NCBI RefSeq assembly: GCF_021290965.1
Contig: NZ_JAJOYT010000005.1
Coordinates: 248,001 to 312,000 of the forward strand
Length of the DNA: 64,000 bases
Reading direction: 5' to 3'
Source of the DNA: Rheinheimera faecalis
GTDB taxonomy: Bacteria > Pseudomonadota > Gammaproteobacteria > Enterobacterales > Alteromonadaceae
Positions 36,092 through 43,926 of the stretch are shown piece by piece; within the stretch, counting starts at the first letter, position 1, and every line of letters starts with the position of its first letter. The notes below the pieces were generated by a model, which had not been told where the DNA came from, did no database searches, and was given only the letters and a program-made list of their open reading frames with translations. Made by a program: the position numbers and the translations under genes.

Positions 36092-37723
36092 ATGATGACT
36101 GAACCTTCAGTATTACGACATTTGATAGACATAGGCATTTCGTTATCGGTAGAGCGGGATACAACCCGTCTGCTGGAGCGTATTTTAACCAGTGCTCAAA
36201 CTTTAACTCAGGCAGACGGCGGCACTATTTATTCAGTGACGGCTGACAAGAGTCTGAAATTTGAGACTTTGATCAACAACTCGCTGAACATGTATATGGG
36301 CGGTAGCTCTGGCGTGCCTATCCCTTTTCCTTCTATCCCCATTTACAAAGAAGGCCAGGTGAATCAACACGCTATAGTGGCTATCGCAGCCGCTGAAGGC
36401 GAAATGATCCATATTCCTGATGCTTATGCGTGTCAGCAATATGACCTAAGCGCTGCGCGCAGTATGGATCAGCGGACTGGTTATCATACCCAGTCGGTGC
36501 TGACTATCCCGATGAAAAATCATGAGGGCGAGCTCAATGGTGTATTGCAACTGATTAATGCCACAGTGGATGGCAAAGTCAGTGCATTTTCAACTCAGCA
36601 AATGGAATTGGTGCGTTCATTGGCTTCTTTAGCTGCTGTGGCACTGACCAATAAGCAGTTGATTGAAAACATGGAAGAGTTATTTCAGGGCATAGCCAGA
36701 CTTATCGCCAAAGCTATAGATGAAAAGTCCCCTTACACTGGCGGACACTGTAAGCGGGTTCCGGAGCTGACCATGATGCTGGCGAATGCGACACATCAGC
36801 ATAACACCGGACCTTTAGCAGACTTTGTGCTGACGGATGCTGACCGGCATGAGTTAAGTGTAGCGGGTTGGTTGCACGACTGCGGTAAAATTGCCACCCC
36901 TGAATATGTGATGGATAAAGCCAGTAAGCTGCAAACCATTTTTGACCGGATAGAACTGGTCGACGCCAAAATAGAGATAGCTAAACGGGATTTCGAACTC
37001 AGTCTTACAGGTCCTTTGTATCTTGCGTCTTACCAGCAGGATCAAGCTCAAGTTGCATTGTTGCAACAGCAGTTGGCGCAAGGACTGGCCGCTTTGGATG
37101 CGCAGCGCGAATTTTTGCGCAAAGCCAATATAGGTGGCGAGTTTATGGACAAAGACGATCAGCAGCAGGTCGCCGATTTAGGTCGTCAGCAGCAGATCTG
37201 TATCGCCGGACAGCGACAAAATCTGTTATCTGACAATGAAATCTACAACCTGAGTATAGCCCGTGGCACTTTAACGCCGGAAGAAAGGCAGATCATCAAC
37301 CGTCATATGAATATTACCGTCGATATGCTGGAGTCTTTGCCTTTCCCTAAACATTTACAAAGGGTGCCCGAGTTTGCTTGTGGTCATCATGAAAAAATGG
37401 ACGGCACTGGTTATCCCAAAGGCCTGAAGAAAGACCAAATGTCGATACCAGCCCGTATGATGGCCATAGCCGATATTTTTGAAGCCTTAACGGCGTCAGA
37501 CCGACCTTATAAAGACGGCAAACCTTTGAGTGAATGTCTGAACATTATGGGGCGAATGAAAGAGAACCAGCACATAGACCCGGATTTGTTTGATATTTTT
37601 ATCGATCAGAAAGTGTATCTACAGTACGCAGAGCAATTTTTAAAACCTGGGCAATTAGATGAAATTGACCACAGCCGTATCCCTGGTTATTTACCGCCTG
37701 AGCAACGCTACAGCACTAAATAG
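36092..37723 (+). CDS. GAF/HD-GYP phosphodiesterase
   Basis: A 543-residue soluble protein: GAF domain at ~20-185 (ADGGTIYSVT, VLTIPMKNHEGELNGVLQLINA) and HD-GYP domain from ~200 (YTGGHCKRVPELTMMLA, LHDCGKI with His262-Asp263, GHHEKMDGTGYPKGL with His432-His433 and Tyr441-Pro442, ADIFEALTASDRPYK). HD-GYP enzymes hydrolyse cyclic di-GMP; the HD pair, the HHE motif and GYP are all intact, so activity is expected. An ~85-residue helical insertion separates the HD and GYP parts. The gene follows the cyclase after 15 nt. GAF domains may bind cyclic nucleotides, which would connect the two enzymes. Confidence 0.93.
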   Translation: MMTEPSVLRHLIDIGISLSVERDTTRLLERILTSAQTLTQADGGTIYSVTADKSLKFETLINNSLNMYMGGSSGVPIPFPSIPIYKEGQVNQHAIVAIAAAEGEMIHIPDAYACQQYDLSAARSMDQRTGYHTQSVLTIPMKNHEGELNGVLQLINATVDGKVSAFSTQQMELVRSLASLAAVALTNKQLIENMEELFQGIARLIAKAIDEKSPYTGGHCKRVPELTMMLANATHQHNTGPLADFVLTDADRHELSVAGWLHDCGKIATPEYVMDKASKLQTIFDRIELVDAKIEIAKRDFELSLTGPLYLASYQQDQAQVALLQQQLAQGLAALDAQREFLRKANIGGEFMDKDDQQQVADLGRQQQICIAGQRQNLLSDNEIYNLSIARGTLTPEERQIINRHMNITVDMLESLPFPKHLQRVPEFACGHHEKMDGTGYPKGLKKDQMSIPARMMAIADIFEALTASDRPYKDGKPLSECLNIMGRMKENQHIDPDLFDIFIDQKVYLQYAEQFLKPGQLDEIDHSRIPGYLPPEQRYSTK

Positions 37724-37762
37724 CCTAAGCTTAGAAAGTGTCAATGAAGATGTTGGAGTCGC

Positions 37763-38560
37763 ATGCGAGCTGTATTGATGCTGTTATTTAGTTGCCTGAG
37801 CTTCTTTTGGGGCAGTGTTCAGGCCAAAACCTATGTGATTGGCATAGAGCAACTGGATTATTATCCCCACTATGATTTTAAATCAGCGCAGCCCCGTGGT
37901 TACTTTGTTGATTTGATCCAGTTATACAGTGTCTGGAGTGGCGATGAGTTTGTGTTTAAAGCTTTACCAGTCAAGCGTTTATACAAGGATTCGGCTGAAC
38001 TGACGGACTTTGTCTATCCGGATAACCTGCGTTGGCAACCTCATTTAGACATTGATCAAGAGCTGGTTAAATATTACAGCGCGCCAGTGATTTATACTTT
38101 GGGTGGCACTATGGTGTTGCCACAAAAACAGCAAATGTCTTTGTCTGATTTTAAGGTGCTGGCTAATATTCATGGCTTTTCGCCAACTCGCTGGCTTGAG
38201 CTGAAAAAACAGCATAAGTTTAAAATTTTGGATGTACCTGATGCTGAATCTGCGCTGCGAATGACGCTGCGGGGCAGGGTCGATGGTGCTAATGTGGAAT
38301 ACAATGTCGCTCAGTACCATTTAGCTCAGATGAAATCTGCCAAAGCTCTGGTGATGGCTGAGCATTTACCTTTTACCAACCTGGCTTTTCACTTATCCAG
38401 CCAAAAACACCCGGAGCAAATCCTGCGCTTTAATCAGTTTCTGATTGAACAGCAGGATCAAATTCAGCAGTTAAAACGGCGTTATGCTTTGGTTGAATAC
38501 AGGGAACAGTTACCCAAGTTGTCAGATAAGCAAAAGGTTCCAGCTGAAATTCACCAATAA
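37763..38560 (+). CDS. Periplasmic binding protein-like protein
   Basis: A 265-residue protein with signal peptide (MRAVLMLLFSCLSFFWGSVQA) and a family 3 solute-binding-like fold (YVIGIEQLDYYPHYDF...GYFVDLIQLYSV, FKALPVKRLYKDSAE, LRMTLRGRVDGANVEYNVAQYHL). GGAG is 5 nt before the ATG. No transporter genes adjoin, so it could be an orphan binding protein. It follows the HD-GYP gene by 39 nt and may belong to the same transcript. Confidence 0.75.
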   Translation: MRAVLMLLFSCLSFFWGSVQAKTYVIGIEQLDYYPHYDFKSAQPRGYFVDLIQLYSVWSGDEFVFKALPVKRLYKDSAELTDFVYPDNLRWQPHLDIDQELVKYYSAPVIYTLGGTMVLPQKQQMSLSDFKVLANIHGFSPTRWLELKKQHKFKILDVPDAESALRMTLRGRVDGANVEYNVAQYHLAQMKSAKALVMAEHLPFTNLAFHLSSQKHPEQILRFNQFLIEQQDQIQQLKRRYALVEYREQLPKLSDKQKVPAEIHQ

Positions 38561-38605
38561 AGCCGCTACACTAGCCGCAGTTAATTAAAATCATGGGAAC
38601 TTCAT

Positions 38606-39364
38606 ATGTTTGAATGGATCGCGAGTCCGGAAGCCTGGATAGCCTTAGGTACTCTGGCAGCCTTGGAAATCGTCTTAGGTATAGACAATATTATCTTCTT
38701 ATCTATTTTGGTGGGGCGTTTGCCTGAACATCAACGCGCCTTTGCCCGCCGTATGGGTTTAGGCTTGGCCATGTTTGCCCGTCTGGCGCTGTTATTCTCG
38801 ATTTCCTGGGTGATGGGGTTAACTGAAACCTGGTTTACTGTGCTTGGTAATGACATTTCAGGCCGTGATGTGATCTTAATTGGTGGTGGTTTATTCCTGC
38901 TGGCGAAGTCGACTCAGGAAATTCACCATAGCCTCGAAGGTATGGAAGAAGAAAGTGCTGGCCCTAAAGTGGTCGCGAACAACCTGTTTATGGTACTGAT
39001 CCAAATTGCTATCTTAGATATCGTATTCTCTTTAGATTCAGTCATCACTGCTGTGGGTCTGGTCAATCAAATTGAAATTATGGCTATTGCCATCATAGCT
39101 GCAGTGTTGGTGATGATGTTTGCTGCTAAGTCTATTGGTGACTTTGTTGATGCGCATCCATCAATCAAGGTTCTGGCTTTATCTTTCCTGATTTTAGTTG
39201 GTGTGACCTTAATGATCGAAGGTTTTGACGTGCATGTGCCAAAAGGTTACATCTATTTCGCTATGGCATTCTCTGTGGCTGTTGAGATGATCAATATCCG
39301 CATGCGTAAAGGCCGCAACGTAGTGAAACTGCATAAAGCTATATCGGACGAAAAAGCCGACTAA
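38606..39364 (+). CDS. TerC-family integral membrane protein
   Basis: A 252-residue protein with about seven membrane helices. ALEIVLGIDNIIFLSILVGRLP and the internal repeat IAILDIVFSLDSVITAVGLVNQ carry the paired acidic residues (E/D in the helices) typical of TerC, a family linked to tellurite resistance and, more recently, manganese export and metalation of secreted enzymes. No C-terminal CBS domains, so it is the short form. A terminator follows. Confidence 0.92.
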   Translation: MFEWIASPEAWIALGTLAALEIVLGIDNIIFLSILVGRLPEHQRAFARRMGLGLAMFARLALLFSISWVMGLTETWFTVLGNDISGRDVILIGGGLFLLAKSTQEIHHSLEGMEEESAGPKVVANNLFMVLIQIAILDIVFSLDSVITAVGLVNQIEIMAIAIIAAVLVMMFAAKSIGDFVDAHPSIKVLALSFLILVGVTLMIEGFDVHVPKGYIYFAMAFSVAVEMINIRMRKGRNVVKLHKAISDEKAD

Positions 39365-39387
39365 GCCTAAGCAAAGCCGATGAGAAG

Positions 39388-39422
39388 AGCCCTGCTAGTC
39401 ACTGACAAGCGGGGCTTTTTTA
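39388..39422 (+). terminator. Rho-independent terminator after the TerC gene
   Basis: AGCCCTGCT pairs with AGCGGGGCT (one wobble) around the loop AGTCACTGACA, followed by a run of T. It lies at the 3' end of the convergent DUF2955-like gene as well. Confidence 0.8.
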
Positions 39423-40426
39423 TTGGCGTTGATTTTATGGTTGCGACGTTCCAAATGCAGATAGAACACAGTGGCTAATACCAGCGTCAAAACCACAGCC
39501 ACACTGACAGAGCTTATCCGGTACAAAGCGCTGTACATCAAATCCTGATCCGGTTTTAAATACTGACCAAAAATAATAGCCATAGTGGTCATGCCGCCAA
39601 AGGCGACTCCAGAGCCAGGACCTTCCAGTTGCTGAGCTCTGGCAAAAATCAACATGCCAAAAAAGAATGCCAGCATGGTTAAGGGTAAATGCTGGTAGTT
39701 GTCATACAACACTAACTGGACCGCTATCGCATAGGCGGAACCCAGCAATACCCCTGACGCTCGTTTGATACCAGCCTGCACTATGCCAGTAAAACTCATA
39801 GGCAACAGAATAAGGATGCTGCTGGCCTGAGCCGACAGCGAATCCTGTAAATCCAGCAGTTGGAAGGTCACAAAAGACAAAGTTGCAATAGCTGCTGCGA
39901 CCAGACTTTGCTGTTGCTGCTCAAGCTGAGTTTTAGCCGGAGGCATTTGCATAGGCTGTTCTGGCACAGGAAAAAGCCAAATCACAGCACCACTAATCAG
40001 CAAAGCAAACAACACAGCCAACAGGGCATTGCCGAGCATCTGGCCCGGATCCATGCTGGGGTAACTGGCGAAATGCAAAAAGATACTGCCATTAATAATG
40101 GCAATAGCCGCAAATACAAAAAGCGCGCCTTTGGCCATCAAACGGAATAACCAGAGGAAATAAACAAAAACCAGCAGAGTCATCACAGCACTTAAAGTAC
40201 CAAGCCAGCTGTACAGCAGCACCATAGAGCCGGCCACCAGGTTCGCACTCACGTATTGCAGCACAACAAAAGGCGTCAGCCGGGGAATTAAACCTAACAA
40301 CAACACAGGACTGATGGTAAAAAACACCCCCCATTGATCCGAGTTGGTCAGTTTGGCCAGCAGTAAGCCGAGACTGGCACCAAAGGCCAGCCGCAGTACT
40401 TTATTAAAAGGGGTTGAAGCAAACAT
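39395..40426 (-). CDS. DUF2955 family membrane protein (FUSC-like efflux component)
   Basis: A 343-residue polytopic protein with two sets of helices separated by a Gln-rich cytoplasmic stretch (PMQMPPAKTQLEQQQQ), matching DUF2955 (FUSC/AaeB-like). KVLRLAFGASLGLLLAKLTNSDQWGVFFTISPVLLLG and AFGGMTTMAIIFGQYL are characteristic. It probably forms an efflux pump for aromatic or toxic small molecules with the HlyD-type protein encoded 46 nt upstream, under the MarR regulator at the head of the operon. Substrate not deducible. Confidence 0.85.
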   Translation of the reverse strand: MFASTPFNKVLRLAFGASLGLLLAKLTNSDQWGVFFTISPVLLLGLIPRLTPFVVLQYVSANLVAGSMVLLYSWLGTLSAVMTLLVFVYFLWLFRLMAKGALFVFAAIAIINGSIFLHFASYPSMDPGQMLGNALLAVLFALLISGAVIWLFPVPEQPMQMPPAKTQLEQQQQSLVAAAIATLSFVTFQLLDLQDSLSAQASSILILLPMSFTGIVQAGIKRASGVLLGSAYAIAVQLVLYDNYQHLPLTMLAFFFGMLIFARAQQLEGPGSGVAFGGMTTMAIIFGQYLKPDQDLMYSALYRISSVSVAVVLTLVLATVFYLHLERRNHKINANKKAPLVSD

Positions 40427-40472
40427 AACAAACCTTAAAGGGCGTTAGTAAAGACATCTTTAATAAACAGCT

Positions 40473-41537
40473 TTAATAAACATAGTGCAGCAAGCTAATC
40501 AGCTGAATTTGGCCTTTTGCCAAAGCGGCCAGCAGGCTGTTATCTTTTGGCACCAGTTGCACTGTTGCCCGGGAGCCAACTACTAAAGCGGACGGCATTT
40601 GCTGTTGCATCGCCAGATTTACTTTTAAACGCTGCGCATCACGGACCCAGCGGCTGCTGCTGTCGGCTGTGGCTAAACGCCCATCTGGTGTACTTTGGCC
40701 GTTGGCAACGCCCGCATCTATATCCCGTACTGAAGCGCTGAATACTTCACCAGGTAAAGCATCAAAAGTGATGAGAGCTTCGGTACCTTGTTGTACATGC
40801 AGTAAACTTTTTTCACGAAACAAAGCGCTGACCCAACTTTGCTGAGTGGAGACCAAAGCTACAGTTGCCTGATGACTGGCCAAATTAGTGCCAACTTCCA
40901 ATTGCAAGTCTGTGACTATGCCATCCACATCTGCATACACCTTGGTTCTGTCCAGCTCCAGTTGGGCTAATGCCAGCTGATTGCGGGCCTGTTTAATTTG
41001 CACCAGCTCCTGAGTCGGAATACCCAGTTCTGCTTCACGTTCTGCTAAATCTGCGGTACTGGCCTGTAACTCAGCTTTGGCTTTGAGCACAGCTGTATGG
41101 CTTTGATCCAGTTGCTGACGTGCTATTAGTTTTTGATTGTACAGTTGCTGATAACGCTGATCTTCCCGCTGCACTTCCTGCAAGGCAAAACGCGCCTGAT
41201 CAACACGGGCTGCAGCGCTTTGCAAAGCTGCGCTTAACTGACGGTTGTTTTGCTGGCTTTGTTCCAGTTGCAATTGGGCAAGCTCCAGCTTGAGCTGGTA
41301 GTCAGCCGGGTCCAGTTCGAATAACAAATCACCTTTTTTGACCTGCTGATTGTTCTGCACCGCAATAGATACCACACGGCCAGGCACTTGGGGAGCAACC
41401 TGCACTACATAACGTTGCACTAAACTGTCTGTGGTGACAGGCATATACAAATCGGCAGCCAGATAGTAACCAAACACCAGTCCAAATAGCACTAAGGTCC
41501 ATTTTATCCAACGGTTAAAGAGTTGTTCAGCGCTCAT
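40473..41537 (-). CDS. HlyD/EmrA-type membrane fusion protein
   Basis: A 354-residue periplasmic adaptor: one N-terminal anchor helix (WTLVLFGLVFGYYLAADLYM), lipoyl half motifs (VAPQVPGRVVSIAVQNNQQVKKGDLLFELDP and KVYADVDGIVTDLQLEVGTNL) around a coiled-coil hairpin (residues ~75-190), then a barrel. It links an inner-membrane pump to the outer membrane. Its start overlaps the MarR gene stop by 4 nt, and the DUF2955-like membrane protein follows. Confidence 0.92.
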   Translation of the reverse strand: MSAEQLFNRWIKWTLVLFGLVFGYYLAADLYMPVTTDSLVQRYVVQVAPQVPGRVVSIAVQNNQQVKKGDLLFELDPADYQLKLELAQLQLEQSQQNNRQLSAALQSAAARVDQARFALQEVQREDQRYQQLYNQKLIARQQLDQSHTAVLKAKAELQASTADLAEREAELGIPTQELVQIKQARNQLALAQLELDRTKVYADVDGIVTDLQLEVGTNLASHQATVALVSTQQSWVSALFREKSLLHVQQGTEALITFDALPGEVFSASVRDIDAGVANGQSTPDGRLATADSSSRWVRDAQRLKVNLAMQQQMPSALVVGSRATVQLVPKDNSLLAALAKGQIQLISLLHYVY

Positions 41538-41986
41538 GATAGGTCTCCGGCTTTTTGGTCCTGCAAAAGCACTGCAGCTTGTTGTAATACCAGACTCAGC
41601 AATTGTGGAAGATCCTGCTGCTGCTGTGGAGTTAAGTTCCCCAGTAATTGCTGCTGCAAAACGCGGCGTTGCTGATTAATAGCGGCCACTAGGTCTGTTG
41701 CCGCAGGCAGCAAATACAACGCCTTTTGGCGTCTGTCCTGTTCTGACGGACGGCGTTCAATCAGGCCTTGTTTTTCCAGCTGGTCCAGCACTGGTACTAA
41801 AGAAGGGGTTTCTACAGCTAACAAGCGGGCCAGTTCAGTTTGGCTAAAACCTTGATTTTCAGCTATGTACACCAGCGCTATGCCTGAGCTTTGGGTCAGC
41901 CCCTGACAGGCCAGTTGTTTATCTAATAAACAACGCCATTGGCGTGACAGCAGGTGAACTTGCAGGCCTAAACTTTGGAAACTCAT
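41534..41986 (-). CDS. MarR/SlyA-family transcriptional regulator
   Basis: A 150-residue winged-helix regulator (LTQSSGIALVYIAENQGFSQTELARLLAVETPSLVPVLDQLEKQGLIERRPSEQDRRQKALYLL). I choose ATG 41986 (MSFQSLG) with GAG 7 nt upstream over 42019. It heads the operon with the HlyD and DUF2955 genes and probably represses it. Two SlyA-box-like elements directly upstream at 42004-42038 support autoregulation. Confidence 0.93.
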   Translation of the reverse strand: MSFQSLGLQVHLLSRQWRCLLDKQLACQGLTQSSGIALVYIAENQGFSQTELARLLAVETPSLVPVLDQLEKQGLIERRPSEQDRRQKALYLLPAATDLVAAINQQRRVLQQQLLGNLTPQQQQDLPQLLSLVLQQAAVLLQDQKAGDLS

Positions 41987-42002
41987 AATTTGCTCGTTAA
42001 TA

Positions 42003-42039
42003 ATTAGGAAGCTAATCATATTTTAGTTAGCTTCCTAAT
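42003..42039. promoter_or_regulatory. Double SlyA/MarR-type operator upstream of the marR-hlyD operon
   Basis: TTAGGAAGCTAA (42004-42015) and its reverse complement TTAGCTTCCTAA (42027-42038) stand 23 bp apart centre to centre, about two helical turns. Each is itself near-palindromic and differs by one base from TTAGCAAGCTAA, the SlyA consensus as I recall it. They lie 18-52 bp before the regulator start, where binding would block the promoter. Confidence 0.75.
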
Positions 42040-42118
42040 CAATTTCAAGCCGAAGCAGAAAAATGGCAGTTTTTTGTGTAAATAAAAAAGTACAAGTGGC
42101 CTTGCTGTTTAGCTGGGG

Positions 42119-42745
42119 CTAACGCAAGTCGTCGGCTTTTTTGCCGAACACAGGAATAGTCAGATGCCAGCGAATGGCAGCTAAACGCAAGCTCAATAAG
42201 GCAATCATTCCTGCCAGCATGGCGGGCATTTGTGCGACGCCAAAGTCCAGCAACTGGACGTACACCAGGCCGCCAAAAATGCAGGTAATAGCGTAGAGCT
42301 CGCCACGAAACACCATAGGAATTTCACGGCATAACACGTCACGGATCATGCCACCACAAACCCCACTCATAGTGCCCATCATTATGGCGACAAAACCCGA
42401 AGTGCCGTGGTCTAGTGCTTTTTGTGTGCCCATAATGACAAAAAATGCCAGGCCAATGGCATCTGCAATTTGTAAGGTATTGTTTGGGATCACTAATCTG
42501 TTACGAACGGCCAGAATAGTTAAACCTGCGGCAACGAAAATGGCTAAAAAGTAACTGTTGTTGCTTAACCAGATCACCGGAGAGTCGAGGATTAAATCGC
42601 GTAAAGTACCGCCACCTATAGCTGTGACTGTTGCCAGCACTATGACACCAAAACCGTCCATTTGTTTGCGCCAGGCGGCAAGAGTGCCTGAAATTGCAAA
42701 CACAGCAATACCTAATAAATCAAACCAGTGGAAATAGAGCTCCAT
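42119..42745 (-). CDS. Trimeric intracellular cation (TRIC/YadS) channel-like protein
   Basis: A 208-residue membrane protein with two repeated three-helix units, each with the Gly-rich signature (AIGGGTLRDLILDSPVIWL and SGVCGGMIRDVLCREIPMV), as in bacterial TRIC channels (UPF0126, YadS). The second GG/RD motif is intact. It is probably a potassium-permeable channel, though the physiological role in bacteria is unclear. Confidence 0.9.
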   Translation of the reverse strand: MELYFHWFDLLGIAVFAISGTLAAWRKQMDGFGVIVLATVTAIGGGTLRDLILDSPVIWLSNNSYFLAIFVAAGLTILAVRNRLVIPNNTLQIADAIGLAFFVIMGTQKALDHGTSGFVAIMMGTMSGVCGGMIRDVLCREIPMVFRGELYAITCIFGGLVYVQLLDFGVAQMPAMLAGMIALLSLRLAAIRWHLTIPVFGKKADDLR

Positions 42746-42876
42746 ACCGCACCAAAAAAACAGAGGAAAGACATCAAATTAACAGGCTTTTACATTGAAT
42801 CACAGCTTGAAGCAGGTGTTTTATTTTCTGCTCATGCTAGTATGGCGCCGTTAGTTTTGTTGAGGGAAGAGGGAAT

Positions 42877-43842
42877 ATGAGTAAAAAAGTTTGGTTAGGT
42901 GCTGCATTGGTTTTGTCTGCCAGTGCTGTGGCTGGTTTTTTATATGCGAATCATCATGCGGAGCAGCTGATGGCTGGCCATATCGAACGCAGTAATCAGC
43001 AGTACCTGCAATTAGCCGAACAAGGCGATATGCCGCCTATTCATATGAGCTACAGTAAATTGTCGGCCAATATCATTACCTCAAGCTACAAAATCCGTGA
43101 CTTGCATATAGGCATTGCAGGCATGGGAGATTTAGTCACTGTAGGTGAAGTGGAACTCATTGGGTTACAGCGTGATGGTTTACCCGAAGATGGTGCTGCC
43201 CGCTTAAAAGATTTAAAACTAGCCCCTCAGGCTCTGGCTTCGGTGCCAAAAGATTTAGCTGATTATCTGGCTACATTGCTGATGGAGCTGAGTTATCAAT
43301 ACAAGTACAAAGCAAAAACAGGGGAGCTGACCTTCCAGCAGGAACTGCGGGTCGATCATCATTTCAGCCTGAATTACCGTTTTGCTTTAACTGGCGTGAC
43401 AGACTTATGGCAATTTGCGGAAAACATACATGGGCTGACACCTGAACAACAGCAGCAGCAATCTGAGCAGCCAGACTATTTGCCGGGTTTAATGAAAAAA
43501 GTGGGTGTTATTGGTGTAGCCAATGGCTCCTTTGAAATAGAAAACAAAGAGTTTTTACAACAACTGTTTGATAAGTTGGCTGCGGCACAAATCACCACGG
43601 ATTATGCCAGTACACAGCAGCAACTGAGCGCTGCTTTGCAACACAACCAACAGATCCCAGAGTCTATTCGTCAGCCTGTGCTGAATTTCTTACAAAAACC
43701 TGAACGCTTAAAACTCAGCTTCCAGTTCCAACAACCCCCTACTTTTTCTCAAATGCAGGATGGTTCTGCAATGGCAGGAATTGAGACGGCTGAAGATTTC
43801 ATCAGCTTCGCCAGTTTAAGTCTGACTGCCAATTCAAATTAA
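42877..43842 (+). CDS. Uncharacterised membrane-anchored protein
   Basis: A 321-residue protein with an N-terminal signal anchor (VWLGAALVLSASAVAGFLY) and a mostly beta-rich periplasmic part (IHMSYSKLSANIITSSYKIRDLHIGIAGMGDLVTVGEVELIGL). It superficially recalls DUF945/AsmA-like periplasmic proteins but is shorter than those. AGAGGG precedes the ATG with good spacing. I do not recognise the family; it is probably a real gene because of codon use and the clear start region. It is followed by a 30-bp palindrome and the TonB receptor gene. Confidence 0.75.
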   Translation: MSKKVWLGAALVLSASAVAGFLYANHHAEQLMAGHIERSNQQYLQLAEQGDMPPIHMSYSKLSANIITSSYKIRDLHIGIAGMGDLVTVGEVELIGLQRDGLPEDGAARLKDLKLAPQALASVPKDLADYLATLLMELSYQYKYKAKTGELTFQQELRVDHHFSLNYRFALTGVTDLWQFAENIHGLTPEQQQQQSEQPDYLPGLMKKVGVIGVANGSFEIENKEFLQQLFDKLAAAQITTDYASTQQQLSAALQHNQQIPESIRQPVLNFLQKPERLKLSFQFQQPPTFSQMQDGSAMAGIETAEDFISFASLSLTANSN

Positions 43843-43875
43843 GCCACTGCCCTGTCTTATCTGACTTGACATAAG

Positions 43876-43905
43876 AATGGTTCGCATTTATAAATGCGAA
43901 CCATT
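43876..43905. promoter_or_regulatory. 30-bp perfect palindrome before the TonB receptor gene
   Basis: The 15-base arms (AATGGTTCGCATTTA and its complement) are perfectly symmetrical with no loop, and TTTTTG follows. It could be an operator for an iron- or metal-responsive dimer controlling the receptor, or the terminator hairpin of the gene upstream. Resemblance to a Fur box is partial only. Confidence 0.5.
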
Positions 43906-43926
43906 TTTGTTAGCTTAGGTGAAGTT

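Noticed and set aside
24744-37723. Reading the large locus as a genomic island or prophage
   Set aside because: No integrase, transposase, tRNA junction or attachment repeat was seen at its edges, and codon use looks like that of its neighbours by eye.
43876-43905. Calling the palindrome a Fur box
   Set aside because: The match to GATAATGATAATCATTATC-type sequences is too weak to assert; only the symmetry is certain.
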